The notes under the pieces: generated by a model
Databases searched by the model: none
The model's input: only the letters and a program-made list of their open reading frames with translations
What the model was told of the DNA's origin: nothing
Source: Isoptericola peretonis
Lineage (GTDB): Bacteria; Actinomycetota; Actinomycetes; Actinomycetales; Cellulomonadaceae
Length of the DNA stretch: 64,000 bases
Direction: 5' to 3'
Assembly (NCBI GenBank): GCA_023241745.1
Contig: JALQCY010000002.1
Coordinates: forward strand, 496,001-560,000
Shown: in pieces, positions 24,721-33,813 of the stretch
Layout of the letters: the number at the start of each line of letters is the position of its first letter
How positions within the stretch are numbered: position 1 is the stretch's first letter
Position numbers and translations under genes: made by a program

Positions 24721-25527
24721 TCAGGCGTTGGCGAGCTCGCGGGCCCGCAGCAGGACGGCGTCCAGCATGGCCGGCGTGAGACGGCCGGTGAAGGTGTTCT
24801 GCTGCGAGACGTGGAAGCAGCCCAGCACGGTGAGCGCGGGCGCGCCAGCGCCGACGTCGTCGGGCCCGCCGGCCCGCGCGAGGGTCACCTCGGCGCCGTG
24901 TGCGAACGTCGGCCGCGGCCGGGGCACCGCCCAGCCCTGCTCGGCGAGGGTCGTGAGCAACGCCTGCCAGCCGATCGCACCGAGGGCCACCGCGACACGT
25001 ACGCCGGAGCCCACCAGCTCGAGCTCGCGCGCCAGGTACGGGGCGCACCGGCGCCGCTCCTCGGGGGTGGGCTTGTTCGCCGGGGGCGCGCACCGTACCG
25101 GTGCGGTCACGCGGATGTCGTGCAGCGCGAGCCCGTCGTCGGCCGAGACCGACGTGGGCTGGTTCGCGAAGCCGGTGCGGTGCATGGCGGCGAAGAGGAA
25201 GTCGCCGCTGCGGTCGCCCGTGAACATGCGGCCCGTGCGGTTGGCCCCGTGCGCGGCCGGTGCCAGTCCCACCACGACGACCCGGGCGCCGGGCTCCCCG
25301 AAGCCGGGCACAGGCCGCCCCCAGTACCGCTCGTCGCGGAACGCGGCGCGGCGCTCGCGGGCGACCTCCTCGCGCCAGGCGACCAGGCGGGGGCACGCGC
25401 GGCACTCGACCAGGTGCGCGTCGAGCGCCGTCATGGTCCCGGCGGCGCGGGCGGCGGCGGGGTAGTCGGGGGAGTCCGGCCCGGGGCGCTCGGGGAGTCG
25501 GGGGTCCGGAGGGGGGACGGCGGGCAC
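24721..25527 (-). CDS. Uracil-DNA glycosylase, family 5 (UDGb)
   Basis: Predicted 268-residue base-excision repair enzyme that removes uracil and related deaminated bases from DNA. The family-5 active-site motif GLAPAAHGANRTGR is clear, and the second motif appears as HVSQQNT near the C-terminus. Cysteines in CRACPRL and in VRCAPPANKP/RRRCAPY match the four ligands of an iron-sulfur cluster. The start is uncertain: GTG at 25527 is the longest sensible choice, and an in-frame ATG lies after a Pro-rich stretch (AAGTMTALDAHL). It is 68 bp upstream of the fusion gene on the same strand. Confidence 0.87.
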   Translation of the reverse strand: MPAVPPPDPRLPERPGPDSPDYPAAARAAGTMTALDAHLVECRACPRLVAWREEVARERRAAFRDERYWGRPVPGFGEPGARVVVVGLAPAAHGANRTGRMFTGDRSGDFLFAAMHRTGFANQPTSVSADDGLALHDIRVTAPVRCAPPANKPTPEERRRCAPYLARELELVGSGVRVAVALGAIGWQALLTTLAEQGWAVPRPRPTFAHGAEVTLARAGGPDDVGAGAPALTVLGCFHVSQQNTFTGRLTPAMLDAVLLRARELANA

Positions 25528-25630
25528 GGGTCCATGGTGGCGCGTCCAGGCCTGTGGCGTCTCCTGGGCGCACCAGTGACGCGCGACGGCCCGCCCCGGG
25601 TTCCGGGACGGGCCGTCGCGTCGGGAGGAG

Positions 25631-26128
25631 TCAGACCGCCGGGTGGAGCCGGCCCCGGGCCGGGGCAGCGGCGGCGGCGGGGGCCGCCACGGTGGCGACG
25701 GCGGGCTCGGCGGCGAGCCGGCGCAGCGACCAGCCCATGAGGCCGAAGAGCAGGCCGAGCCCCATGACCAGGGCGCTCACGCCGTACGCGACGACGGAGG
25801 TGAAGAGCGAGGCCCGCAGGAACGAGGCGTTCATCGCGGTGGCGCGCAGCGGGTCGTCCTGCTCGAGCTGGGCGTAGGTCTGGCCGCCCGTGGCCTCGAG
25901 GGCGTGCTTGTCGATGACCTGGGCCTGCGCGTACGCGGTGAGCGGGCCGTCGACCGTCGAGCCGCCGAGGAACGCGGCGTCCTCGGAGACGGTGATGTCC
26001 TGGGCGGCGAGCTGGCTGCTGACGGTGGTCCAGGTGGCGGCGCCGGCACCGATCATCAGGATGCCGGCGATCAGGGCGACGAGGCCGACGATGCGAACCG
26101 GTCGCTGGGTGGTGCGGGTGGTGGTCAT
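25631..26128 (-). CDS. Conserved membrane protein (often labelled LigA-like in databases)
   Basis: Predicted 165-residue protein with two membrane segments (about 12-33 and 108-135) around an extracytoplasmic loop. An Ala/Pro-rich tail follows. Proteins of this type are sometimes annotated as aromatic ring-opening dioxygenase LigA, which the sequence does not support. The ATG at 26128 has GGAGGGG 4-5 nt upstream. The promoter region holds a perfect Rex/CRP-type palindrome 107 bp upstream, so expression may follow the NADH/NAD+ ratio or cAMP. Function unknown. Confidence 0.65.
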   Translation of the reverse strand: MTTTRTTQRPVRIVGLVALIAGILMIGAGAATWTTVSSQLAAQDITVSEDAAFLGGSTVDGPLTAYAQAQVIDKHALEATGGQTYAQLEQDDPLRATAMNASFLRASLFTSVVAYGVSALVMGLGLLFGLMGWSLRRLAAEPAVATVAAPAAAAAPARGRLHPAV

Positions 26129-26234
26129 GGTCCCCTCCGGGTCCGGGTCGCGTGGTGTGCGGCCGGGTCTGGTGGCTCCGGGTCTCGGCGCCGTCTCTAT
26201 GGTAAGACCACACTAATCATCCGCGCCACGGCGC

Positions 26235-26258
26235 GGCTTGTGAACTGCTTCACAAGCC
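26235..26258. promoter_or_regulatory. Perfect 24-bp palindrome, Rex- or CRP-type operator
   Basis: GGCTTGTGAA (26235-26244), four bases CTGC, then TTCACAAGCC (26249-26258): the arms are perfectly complementary. The core TGTGAACTGCTTCACA fits the actinobacterial Rex operator TGTGAAC-N3-TTCACA exactly. It also fits the CRP pattern TGTGA-N6-TCACA. It lies between divergent genes, 107 bp from the membrane-protein start and 121 bp from the small + strand gene. Confidence 0.65.
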
Positions 26259-26378
26259 ATCGAGGGGTCGTTCCCCGTCGGGTGGGCGGGGCGCGCTCGC
26301 GCCGGCACGCCGGTCGTGATGGTCTGGGAGACGGTCGGGCCGATGCGAGGCCGGCCGTCAGCGAGCGGAGGGAGCATC

Positions 26379-26594
26379 ATGAGCCAGGGCTCGGGCCCCG
26401 GGGGCCTGTTCGACAAGGCGAAGGACAAGCTCAAGGACCTCGCGACCGACGAGAACCTTGACAAGGCCGCGGAGCAGATCAAGAAGGTGACCCCGGACAA
26501 GGTGGACGGCTACGTCGACAAGGCGGCCGAGGAGGCCAGGAAGCGCAACGACGACGGTCCCGCCGGCCGGCCGGAGGGCAGGCCGGGCGTCTGA
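26379..26594 (+). CDS. Small MT0933/Rv0909-like antitoxin-family protein
   Basis: Predicted 71-residue, highly charged helical protein ([20 protein letters not shown], then [16 protein letters not shown]). The repeated DKA/DKV pattern is typical of the MT0933-type putative antitoxin family (PF14013) and similar to CsbD-like stress proteins. ATG at 26379 has GGAGGGAG just upstream. No toxin gene is next to it, so the antitoxin label is only a family name. It shares its upstream region with the Rex/CRP-like palindrome and could be regulated by it. Confidence 0.6.
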   Translation: MSQGSGPGGLFDKAKDKLKDLATDENLDKAAEQIKKVTPDKVDGYVDKAAEEARKRNDDGPAGRPEGRPGV

Positions 26595-26652
26595 GCGGGT
26601 CGCCCGCGACGGCCCGTCGGCGCGCGGCGCCGTCCCGGCCCACGCGGATGAG

Positions 26653-26690
26653 TACGATCGTGGGGCGTCACCGGTGGTGGCGCCCCACGA
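26653..26690 (+). promoter_or_regulatory. thrS promoter (-10 TACGAT) and leader stem-loop
   Basis: TACGAT at 26653-26658 is a good -10. It runs directly into a 10-bp perfect stem (26658-26667 with 26681-26690), whose loop can extend it through CACC/GGTG pairing. The thrS leader would then be about 110 nt. No T-box consensus or following U-tract was found. The hairpin may affect mRNA stability or translation. Confidence 0.4.
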
Positions 26691-26776
26691 CCGTGCCCGG
26701 CGCCTTCCGCGCCGGACGGTCCCGACCGACCGCTGCCGTGCACGACGCAGCGCTCACGACCCGCAAGGAGCAGCAC

Positions 26777-28771
26777 GTGTCCGACGTCGCCTCGCCGATG
26801 CCACCGAACCCCGACCACGACCAGGTGACGGTGCAGACGCCGACGACGGGCACCGAGCTGTTCGCCGACCGTCGCGACGTCGTCGTGATGCGCGTGGACG
26901 GCGAGCTGCTCGACCTGTCGCGCGAGCTGGCGGCGGGCACCGTCGTCGAGCCGGTCACGATCGGTTCGCCCGACGGCCTCGCCGTGCTGCGCCACAGCGC
27001 CGCGCACGTGCTGGCCCAGGCCGTGCAGCAGGTCAACCCCAAGGCGAAGCTCGGTATCGGGCCGCCCGTCACCGACGGGTTCTACTACGACTTCGACGTC
27101 GAGACCCCCTTCACGCCGGAGGACCTCAAGGCCCTCGACAAGGCGATGGCACGCATCATCCGGGAGGGGCAGACCTTCCGCCGGCGCGTCGTCACGGAGG
27201 ACGAGGCCCGCGCGGAGCTCGCCGACGAGCCGTACAAGCTGGAGCTCATCGGCCTCAAGGGCGGGTCGTCCGACGAGGACGGCTCGTCCGTCGAGGTCGG
27301 CGGCGGGGAGCTGACGATCTACGACAACGTCCGTGGCGCCGGGCGCGAGAGCGAGGCCGTGGTCTGGAAGGACCTGTGCCGCGGCCCGCACCTGCCCTCG
27401 ACGAAGCTCATCGGCAACGGCGTGCAGCTCATGCGCAACGCCGCCGCCTACTGGCGCGGCAGCGAGAAGAACCCGATGCTGCAGCGGGTGTACGGCACGG
27501 CCTGGCCCAGCAAGGACGAGCTCAAGGCATACCTCGAGCGGCTCGCCGAGGCCGAGCGCCGCGACCACCGCAGGCTCGGCGCGGAGCTGGACCTGTTCTC
27601 CTTCCACGACGAGGTCGGCTCCGGCCTGCCGCTGTTCCACCCCAAGGGCGGCGTCATCAAGCGGGAGATGGAGGACTACGTCCGTCGCCGCCACATCGAG
27701 GAGGGCTTCGAGTACGTCGGCACCCCGCACGTCACCAAGGACGGGCTGTTCCACACGTCGGGCCACCTGCCGTACTACGCCGACACGATGTTCCCCGAGA
27801 TGGACCTCGAGGGATCGAAGTACCGGCTCAAGGCCATGAACTGCCCGATGCACAACCTGATCTTCTCCTCGCGGGGCCGGTCGTACCGTGAGCTGCCGCT
27901 GCGGCTGTTCGAGTTCGGCACCGTGTACCGGTACGAGAAGTCGGGCGTCGTGCAGGGGCTCACGCGCGTGCGCGGCCTCACCCAGGACGACTCGCACTCC
28001 TACGTCACCCCGGAGCAGGCGCCCGGCGAGGTCAAGCACCTGCTGAACTTCATGATGAGCGTGCTGACGGACTTCGGGCTCACGGACTTCTACCTCGAGC
28101 TGTCCACCCGCGACGACTCCAAGCCGGACAAGTTCGTCGGCTCGGACGAGGACTGGGCGTCGGCGACGAAGGTGCTCGAGGAGGTGGGTCGCGAGACCGG
28201 CCTGGAGCTGGTGCCCGACCCGGGCGGTGCCGCGTTCTACGGCCCCAAGATCTCGGTGCAGACCAAGGACGCGATCGGCCGCACCTGGCAGATGGGCACC
28301 GTGCAGTACGACTTCAACCAGCCGGCGCGGTTCGGCCTGGAGTACACCGCGCCGGACGGCACCAAGCAGCAGCCGGTGATGATCCACTCCGCGAAGTTCG
28401 GCTCGATCGAGCGGTTCATGGGCGTGCTCATCGAGCACTACGCGGGCGCCTTCCCGGCCTGGCTCGCGCCCGTCCAGGTGCTCGCCGTGCCGGTCGCCGA
28501 GGCGTTCGACGACTACCTGAAGGACGTCGTCGCACAGCTCAAGGCCCGCGGCATCCGGGCGCAGGTCGACCTCTCGGACGACCGGTTCGGCAAGAAGATC
28601 CGCAACGCGTCCAAGGAGAAGGTGCCGTTCGTCCTCATCGCGGGCGGCGAGGACGTCGAGGCGGGGGCGGTGTCGTTCCGGTTCCGGGACGGGACGCAGG
28701 AGAACGGCGTGCCCGTGGCCGACGCGATCGAGCGCATCGTCGCGGCGGTGCGCGACCGCGCCCAGGTCTGA
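26777..28771 (+). CDS. thrS: Threonyl-tRNA synthetase
   Basis: Predicted 664-residue class II synthetase that charges tRNA-Thr. Domains in order: a TGS-like N-terminus (about 30-90), the editing/second additional domain with [16 protein letters not shown], the catalytic core, and the anticodon-binding domain from about residue 550. The core includes motif 1 around [30 protein letters not shown] with a zinc-binding Cys, motif 2 [15 protein letters not shown], and motif 3 residues in [20 protein letters not shown]. Length matches the family. GTG at 26777 has AAGGAG 6 nt upstream. It heads the conserved HIT-pgsA-acyltransferase-mannosyltransferase gene string. Confidence 0.95.
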   Translation: MSDVASPMPPNPDHDQVTVQTPTTGTELFADRRDVVVMRVDGELLDLSRELAAGTVVEPVTIGSPDGLAVLRHSAAHVLAQAVQQVNPKAKLGIGPPVTDGFYYDFDVETPFTPEDLKALDKAMARIIREGQTFRRRVVTEDEARAELADEPYKLELIGLKGGSSDEDGSSVEVGGGELTIYDNVRGAGRESEAVVWKDLCRGPHLPSTKLIGNGVQLMRNAAAYWRGSEKNPMLQRVYGTAWPSKDELKAYLERLAEAERRDHRRLGAELDLFSFHDEVGSGLPLFHPKGGVIKREMEDYVRRRHIEEGFEYVGTPHVTKDGLFHTSGHLPYYADTMFPEMDLEGSKYRLKAMNCPMHNLIFSSRGRSYRELPLRLFEFGTVYRYEKSGVVQGLTRVRGLTQDDSHSYVTPEQAPGEVKHLLNFMMSVLTDFGLTDFYLELSTRDDSKPDKFVGSDEDWASATKVLEEVGRETGLELVPDPGGAAFYGPKISVQTKDAIGRTWQMGTVQYDFNQPARFGLEYTAPDGTKQQPVMIHSAKFGSIERFMGVLIEHYAGAFPAWLAPVQVLAVPVAEAFDDYLKDVVAQLKARGIRAQVDLSDDRFGKKIRNASKEKVPFVLIAGGEDVEAGAVSFRFRDGTQENGVPVADAIERIVAAVRDRAQV

Positions 28772-28778
28772 GCGGCGC

Positions 28779-29363
28779 ATGTCGGACGAGGATGCGACGA
28801 CGGTTCCGGCGGGCGACTTCGGTCCGCCCGAGGACGGGCTGCAACGACTGTGGACGCCGCACCGGATGGTCTACATCGGCGGGCAGGACAAGCCGGCGGA
28901 CGGGACGGTCGGGCAGTGCCCGTTCTGCCGCATCCCGGCGGGCGACGACGAGCAGGGGCTCGTCGTCGCCCGCGGGGCGGAGTGCTACGCCCTGCTCAAC
29001 CTGTACCCGTACAACTCCGGGCACCTCATGGTGCTGCCGTACCGGCACGTGTCGGACTATGTCGACCTGACGGACTCCGAGACGGCCGAGCTCGCGGCCA
29101 TGACGCAGACCGCCGTGCGCACCCTGGGTGCGGTCTACTCCCCGGCGGGCTACAACATCGGCATGAACCAGGGCGAGGTGGCCGGCGCCGGCATCGCCGC
29201 GCACCTGCACCAGCACGTCGTGCCGCGGTGGCTCGGGGACGCGAACTTCCTGCCCGTCGCCGGCCAGACCAAGGCCCTGCCCGAGCTGCTGGCGGACACC
29301 CGCGCTCGGCTCGCCGCGGCGTGGCCGTCGGGCGCCGGGTCCACGTCCGAGGGGGGTCGCTGA
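28779..29363 (+). CDS. HIT domain protein, Ap4A phosphorylase-like
   Basis: Predicted 194-residue nucleotide hydrolase or transferase of the histidine triad family. The triad is H142-L-H144-Q-H146 (AHLHQHVVPRW). A CPFC pair at 47-50 fits the zinc site of actinobacterial diadenosine-tetraphosphate phosphorylase-like HIT proteins. Helical and strand segments YNSGHLMVLPYRHV and NIGMNQGEVAGAGI are typical. The gene starts 7 nt after thrS and its stop overlaps the pgsA start (ATGA-type junction TGATG), as in many actinobacterial genomes. Confidence 0.9.
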   Translation: MSDEDATTVPAGDFGPPEDGLQRLWTPHRMVYIGGQDKPADGTVGQCPFCRIPAGDDEQGLVVARGAECYALLNLYPYNSGHLMVLPYRHVSDYVDLTDSETAELAAMTQTAVRTLGAVYSPAGYNIGMNQGEVAGAGIAAHLHQHVVPRWLGDANFLPVAGQTKALPELLADTRARLAAAWPSGAGSTSEGGR

Positions 29364-30010
29364 TGCTCGGCGGGCTCCGTGCGTCGATGCAGCGACTGTT
29401 CACCCCGCTGGCGCGCGTGCTCCTGGGCTGGGGCGTGTCGCCGGACGCAGTGACGATCGCCGGGACCGTGGTGGTGTCCGCCCTGGCGCTCACGCTGCTG
29501 CCCACCGGTCACGTGCTGCTCGGCGGGCTCCTCATCGGCCTGTTCGTCCTCACCGACTCGCTCGACGGCGTCATGGCGCGCCTGTCGGGGCGTTCGGGGC
29601 CCTGGGGGGCGTTCCTCGACTCGACGCTCGACCGGGTGTCGGACGGCGCGGTGTTCGCGGGCATCACCCTGTGGTTCGTGCTGCACCCCGACCTCCCGTA
29701 CGCCACGTGGGGCGTGGCGGCGTCGCTGGCCTGCCTCGTGCTCGGCTCGGTCGTCCCCTACGCGCGGGCGCGGGCGGAGAGCGTGGGCGCCACCGCGGCG
29801 GTCGGGATCGCCGAGCGCAGCGACCGGCTGCTGGTCGCCCTCCTGGCGGTGGTGCTCACCCAGGTCGGGGTGCCGGTCGTCGTCGCCGAGGTCATGCTCA
29901 CGCTGCTCGCTGTCGCGAGCCTCGTCACGGTGGTGCAGCGGGTCGCGACCGTACGCCGTCAGCTGTCGCGCACCGCGCACACCGAAGCCACCCCCGACCC
30001 GGAGGCCTGA
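29363..30010 (+). CDS. pgsA: CDP-alcohol phosphatidyltransferase, phosphatidylinositol-phosphate synthase
   Basis: Predicted 215-residue membrane enzyme with about six membrane segments. The active-site signature D-x2-DG-x2-AR-x8-G-x3-D-x3-D is complete: D65, D68, G69, A72, R73, G82, D86, D90. In this operon position, upstream of a PIM acyltransferase and a PimA-like mannosyltransferase, the family member makes phosphatidylinositol phosphate from CDP-diacylglycerol and inositol phosphate. This is the first step toward phosphatidylinositol mannosides. Start overlaps the HIT stop, and its own stop overlaps the next start (TGATG). Confidence 0.88.
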   Translation: MLGGLRASMQRLFTPLARVLLGWGVSPDAVTIAGTVVVSALALTLLPTGHVLLGGLLIGLFVLTDSLDGVMARLSGRSGPWGAFLDSTLDRVSDGAVFAGITLWFVLHPDLPYATWGVAASLACLVLGSVVPYARARAESVGATAAVGIAERSDRLLVALLAVVLTQVGVPVVVAEVMLTLLAVASLVTVVQRVATVRRQLSRTAHTEATPDPEA

Positions 30011-30972
30011 TGCGGTTCGACGTCGCCCGGCTGTACACGTTCGCGTGGCGCCACGCGCCCAAGGTTCCCGAGCCGGTGCTCCGCGCGGCGTTCACCGTCG
30101 TCGCGGACCTCACCTGGCTGCGGCGCACGGAGGGCGTGCGCCGGCTGGAGGCGAACTACGCCCGCGTGCGTCCCGACCTCGACGCCCCCGAGCTGCGCCG
30201 CCTCGCCCGCGAGGGCATGCGCTCGTACATGCGGTACTTCCGCGAGGCCTTCACCCTGCAGGGCGCGACGCCGGAGCAGATCACCGCGCGGGTGCGCGTC
30301 GACGGCTACGAGAACGTGGCGGGCCCGGTCGCGGACGGGCAAGGGGTCTCGCTCGCGCTCGCGCACCTGGGCAACTGGGACCTCGCCGGGGCGTACGCGA
30401 CCCCGCACATCGCGCCGGTGCTCACGGTCGCGGAGCGGCTCAAGCCCGAGGAGCTGTTCGTCGAGTTCGTCGAGTTCCGCCGCTCGATCGGCATCGAGGT
30501 GCTGCCGCTGGGCGATTCCGACGTCTTCCGCAACCTCGTGCGCGGCGCGACGGGCGGCAACCGTCTCGTGCCGCTGCTCGCCGACCGCGACCTGACGTCG
30601 TCCGGCGTGGAGGTCGACCTGTGCGGCCACCGGGCGCGCGTGGCCGCCGGCCCCGCGGCGCTGGCGGTCGCGGCCAAGGTGCCGCTGGTGCCCGTCGGGA
30701 TCACGTACGAGCGGCTCACGGGGGAGCGCCGCCGCGCCGCGGGCACGGCCTGGGGCATCGTCATCCGGTTCTACCCGGCGGTCCCGGTGCCCGACGACTC
30801 GGGCCTGCGCCGCCAGGAGCGCGTGGTGCGCATGACGCAGGGCTGGGTGGACGCCGTCGCGCGCACGCTGCAGGAGTCCACGCAGGACTGGCACATGCTG
30901 CAGCGCGTGTTCGTCGACGACCTCGACGCCGAGCGGTACGCGCGCACCCGGGCGGAGGCGGGCGAGGCATGA
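30010..30972 (+). CDS. Phosphatidylinositol mannoside acyltransferase (PatA-like)
   Basis: Predicted 320-residue membrane-associated acyltransferase of the LpxL/HtrB-like family. The catalytic motif is H-L-G-N-W-D (SLALAHLGNWDLAGAY). Further conserved pieces are LVPLLADRDLTSSG and PLVPVGITYERL. In mycobacteria PatA transfers a palmitoyl chain to the mannose of PIM1 or PIM2 on the cytoplasmic face. The gene is overlapped at both ends (TGATG with pgsA, ATGA with the mannosyltransferase), which argues strongly for the PIM pathway. Confidence 0.87.
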   Translation: MRFDVARLYTFAWRHAPKVPEPVLRAAFTVVADLTWLRRTEGVRRLEANYARVRPDLDAPELRRLAREGMRSYMRYFREAFTLQGATPEQITARVRVDGYENVAGPVADGQGVSLALAHLGNWDLAGAYATPHIAPVLTVAERLKPEELFVEFVEFRRSIGIEVLPLGDSDVFRNLVRGATGGNRLVPLLADRDLTSSGVEVDLCGHRARVAAGPAALAVAAKVPLVPVGITYERLTGERRRAAGTAWGIVIRFYPAVPVPDDSGLRRQERVVRMTQGWVDAVARTLQESTQDWHMLQRVFVDDLDAERYARTRAEAGEA

Positions 30973-32219
30973 GCGCCGCCCCCGTCCCCACGGCCGACGC
31001 CGCGCCGACCCGCCTCCTGCGCGTCGGCATCGTGTGCCCGTACTCCTTCGACGCCCCGGGCGGGGTGCAGTTCCACATCCGCGACCTCGCGCAGGCGCTG
31101 CAGCGCGCCGGGCACGAGGTGTCCGTCCTGGCACCGGCCGACGAGGAGACCCCGGTCCCGGAGGTCGTCACCGCAGCCGGCCGGGCGATCCCCGTCCGCT
31201 ACAACGGCTCGGTCGCGCGGCTGACCTTCGGCCCCCGCACGGCCAATCGCGTGCGCCGGTGGCTCGAGGCGGGGGAGTTCGACGTCCTGCACCTGCACGA
31301 GCCGATGGTGCCGAGCCTGTCCATGCTCGCGCTGTGGCTGGCCGAGGGGCCGGTCGTGGCGACGTTCCACACCTCGCAGGAGCGCTCGCGGGCGCTGCAG
31401 GTCGCCTACCCCCTGCTGCGCCAGTCGCTGGAGAAGATCGCGGCGCGCATCGCCGTGTCGGAGGACGCGCGCCGCACCCTGATCGACCACATGGGAGGCG
31501 ACGCCGTCGTCATCCCGAACGGGGTGTACGTCGACACGTTCGCCGACGCCGGGCCGGACCCGGCGTGGCAGGGCACGCCCGTGGCCCCCACGATCGCGTT
31601 CCTCGGGCGGCTCGACGAGCCGCGCAAGGGCCTGGAGGTGCTCGCCGCCGCCGCCCCGCGGGTCCTGGAGCGCTTCCCCGGCGCGCGGTTCCTCGTGGCG
31701 GGCCGGGGCGACGACGGCCGGGACGCGGCGCTCGAGGCGCTCGGCCCGCACGCCCGGTCGTTCGAGTTCCTCGGCGGCGTGAGCGACGAGGAGAAGGCGT
31801 CGCTGCTCGCCTCGGCCGACCTCTACATCGCCCCGCAGACAGGCGGCGAGAGCTTCGGCATCGTGCTGGTCGAGGCGATGAGCGCGGGCACCGCGGTCGT
31901 CGCCTCCGACCTCGGCGCGTTCCGCCGGGTGCTCGACGACGGCGCCGCGGGCCGACTGTTCCGTACGGGCGAGCCCGAGGACCTGGCGGTCGCGATCCTC
32001 GCCGCCCTGGACGACCCGGACGGCACGGCGGCGCGCCGCGCCAAGGCCACCGCCTTCGTGCGCCGGTTCGACTGGTCGGCCGTCACGGCGCAGGTGCTCG
32101 CCGTCTACGAGATGGCGCTCGCGGCCGGGGAGGCGCTGGGTACCCCGGTGACGCCCTCCAGGGTCGAGTCCGCCGTCGGATGGCTGCGCACCCGGCGGGC
32201 CGCGGGAGGTGAGGCATGA
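30969..32219 (+). CDS. pimA: GT4 glycosyltransferase, PimA-like phosphatidylinositol alpha-mannosyltransferase
   Basis: Predicted 416-residue GT-B enzyme. The N-terminal domain starts VGIVCPYSFDAPGGVQFHI, the classic PimA opening, and the C-terminal domain carries the GDP-mannose-binding region with GGESFGIVLVEAMSAGTAVV. It should add the first mannose to phosphatidylinositol on the cytoplasmic face of the membrane. The N-terminal 17 residues are extra compared with typical PimA. The C-terminal tail is Arg/Ala-rich. It overlaps the acyltransferase before it and the small membrane protein after it by four bases each. Confidence 0.87.
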   Translation: MSAAPVPTADAAPTRLLRVGIVCPYSFDAPGGVQFHIRDLAQALQRAGHEVSVLAPADEETPVPEVVTAAGRAIPVRYNGSVARLTFGPRTANRVRRWLEAGEFDVLHLHEPMVPSLSMLALWLAEGPVVATFHTSQERSRALQVAYPLLRQSLEKIAARIAVSEDARRTLIDHMGGDAVVIPNGVYVDTFADAGPDPAWQGTPVAPTIAFLGRLDEPRKGLEVLAAAAPRVLERFPGARFLVAGRGDDGRDAALEALGPHARSFEFLGGVSDEEKASLLASADLYIAPQTGGESFGIVLVEAMSAGTAVVASDLGAFRRVLDDGAAGRLFRTGEPEDLAVAILAALDDPDGTAARRAKATAFVRRFDWSAVTAQVLAVYEMALAAGEALGTPVTPSRVESAVGWLRTRRAAGGEA

Positions 32220-32803
32220 CCTGGTCGGAGCTGGCCCTCCTCGTGGTCGTGGTCGCCGCGGTGGTGGTGTGGCTCGCCTGGATCTCGGCGTCGCGCCTCG
32301 ACCGGCTGCACCGCAAGGTCGTCGCGTCGCGCATCGCGCTCCAGGCGCAGCTCGCCCGCCGCGCGGGCGCGGCCATCGACCTGGCGTCCTCGGGACTGCT
32401 CGACCCCGCCGGCGCCGTGCTCGTCGCCGACGCGGCGTTCGCGGTCGTGGAGGACGTCGTCCCGCCCGCCCCGCCCGGGCGCGAGCTGGCGCTCGACGGC
32501 CTCGGCGTGGGCCGGGAGCGCGCCGAGAGCGAGCTGTCCTCCACGCTGCGGTCGGCGCTCGGCGACGACGAGTTCCTGCGGGACCTGCGCGCCGAGCCGC
32601 CCGGCGACGAGCTGGTCGGGCAGCTCGCGGCGGCCTGGTACCGCGCACAGCTCGCCCGGCGGTTCCACAACGAGGCGGTGGCCCAGGCCCGCCGGGCCCG
32701 GCGCACCTGGTACGTGCGGCTGCTGCGCCTGAGCGGGCACGCGGCGCTGCCGCACACCGTCGAGCTCGACGACCAGATGCCGGAGGGGCTCACGGAAGGC
32801 TGA
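32216..32803 (+). CDS. Conserved actinobacterial membrane protein (LemA-like)
   Basis: Predicted 195-residue protein. A single N-terminal membrane helix (about residues 5-24) is followed by a mostly helical cytoplasmic domain. That domain resembles LemA-like proteins, with SRLDRLHRKVVASRIALQAQ and RRFHNEAVAQARRARRTW. It overlaps the mannosyltransferase gene by four bases (ATGA) and is the last gene of the PIM operon. Function unknown; the context suggests a role near PIM synthesis in the membrane. Confidence 0.7.
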   Translation: MTWSELALLVVVVAAVVVWLAWISASRLDRLHRKVVASRIALQAQLARRAGAAIDLASSGLLDPAGAVLVADAAFAVVEDVVPPAPPGRELALDGLGVGRERAESELSSTLRSALGDDEFLRDLRAEPPGDELVGQLAAAWYRAQLARRFHNEAVAQARRARRTWYVRLLRLSGHAALPHTVELDDQMPEGLTEG

Positions 32804-32813
32804 GCGTCGAACG

Positions 32814-32855
32814 TAGGATGGGACCAGCGTGACAGCGGTCACGCCTTCCCTTTTT
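32814..32855 (+). promoter_or_regulatory. pdxS promoter (-10 TAGGAT) with hairpin and U-tract
   Basis: TAGGAT at 32814-32819 fits a -10. Just after the expected start site lies the inverted repeat GCGTGAC (32827-32833) / GTCACGC (32838-32844), then CTTCCCTTTTT ending at 32855. This is either the terminator of the PIM operon, a leader attenuator of pdxS, or an operator. Confidence 0.45.
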
Positions 32856-32875
32856 CGACACGAGCGAGGCGTGAG

Positions 32876-33793
32876 TTGAGCGAGACCACCGGCAACGGCC
32901 AGATCCCCGCGGGCGAGGTCGGCACGGCCCGCGTCAAGCGCGGCATGGCCGAGATGCTCAAGGGCGGCGTCATCATGGACGTTGTCACTCCCGACCAGGC
33001 GAAGGTCGCCGAGGACGCCGGCGCGGTCGCCGTCATGGCCCTCGAGCGGGTGCCGGCCGACATCCGCGCGCAGGGCGGCGTGGCCCGCATGAGCGACCCG
33101 GACATGATCGACGGCATCATCGACGCCGTCTCGATCCCCGTGATGGCGAAGGCCCGCATCGGGCACTTCGTCGAGGCCCAGGTGCTGCAGTCCCTGGGCG
33201 TCGACTACGTGGACGAGTCGGAGGTGCTCACCCCGGCCGACTACGCGAACCACATCGACAAGTGGCAGTTCACCGTGCCCTTCGTGTGCGGCGCGACGAA
33301 CCTCGGAGAGGCCCTGCGCCGCATCACCGAGGGCGCGGCGATGATCCGCTCCAAGGGCGAGGCGGGCACGGGCGACGTCTCCAACGCGACCACGCACATG
33401 CGGCAGATCCGCGCCCAGATCCGCCGCCTGTCGTCGCTGCCGGAGGACGAGCTGTTCGTGGCCGCGAAGGAGCTCCAGGCTCCGTACGAGCTCGTGGCCG
33501 AGGTGGCGCGCGCCGGGAAGCTGCCGGTCGTGCTGTTCACGGCAGGCGGGATCGCGACGCCGGCCGACGCGGCGATGATGATGCAGCTCGGCGCCGAGGG
33601 CGTCTTCGTGGGGTCGGGGATCTTCAAGTCGGGCGACCCGGTCGCGCGTGCCAAGGCGATCGTCCAGGCCACCACGTTCCACGACGACCCCGACGTCCTG
33701 GCGAAGGTCTCCCGGGGCCTGGGTGAGGCGATGGTCGGCATCAACGTCGAGGAGGAGCCCGAGCCGGTCCGGCTGGCGCAGCGCGGCTGGTGA
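32876..33793 (+). CDS. pdxS: Pyridoxal 5'-phosphate synthase subunit PdxS
   Basis: Predicted 305-residue TIM-barrel synthase that builds PLP from ribose 5-phosphate, glyceraldehyde 3-phosphate and ammonia supplied by PdxT. Family landmarks are present: [54 protein letters not shown] and [20 protein letters not shown]. Active-site lysines lie in the MLKGG and MAKARIGH segments. The start is TTG at 32876 with GAGG about 6 nt upstream. Its partner pdxT lies 5.2 kb away in the same direction instead of directly next to it. Confidence 0.95.
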   Translation: MSETTGNGQIPAGEVGTARVKRGMAEMLKGGVIMDVVTPDQAKVAEDAGAVAVMALERVPADIRAQGGVARMSDPDMIDGIIDAVSIPVMAKARIGHFVEAQVLQSLGVDYVDESEVLTPADYANHIDKWQFTVPFVCGATNLGEALRRITEGAAMIRSKGEAGTGDVSNATTHMRQIRAQIRRLSSLPEDELFVAAKELQAPYELVAEVARAGKLPVVLFTAGGIATPADAAMMMQLGAEGVFVGSGIFKSGDPVARAKAIVQATTFHDDPDVLAKVSRGLGEAMVGINVEEEPEPVRLAQRGW

Positions 33794-33813
33794 CGGCCTG
33801 CTCCTGGACCTGA

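Noticed and set aside
25631..26128. Dioxygenase LigA function for the small membrane protein
   Set aside because: Two membrane helices and no metal-binding or dioxygenase motifs; the database name is probably a carried-over error.
26510..28780. A very long open frame antisense to thrS
   Set aside because: It is a mirror of the thrS codon pattern in GC-rich DNA; it has no motifs, and the thrS frame is certain.
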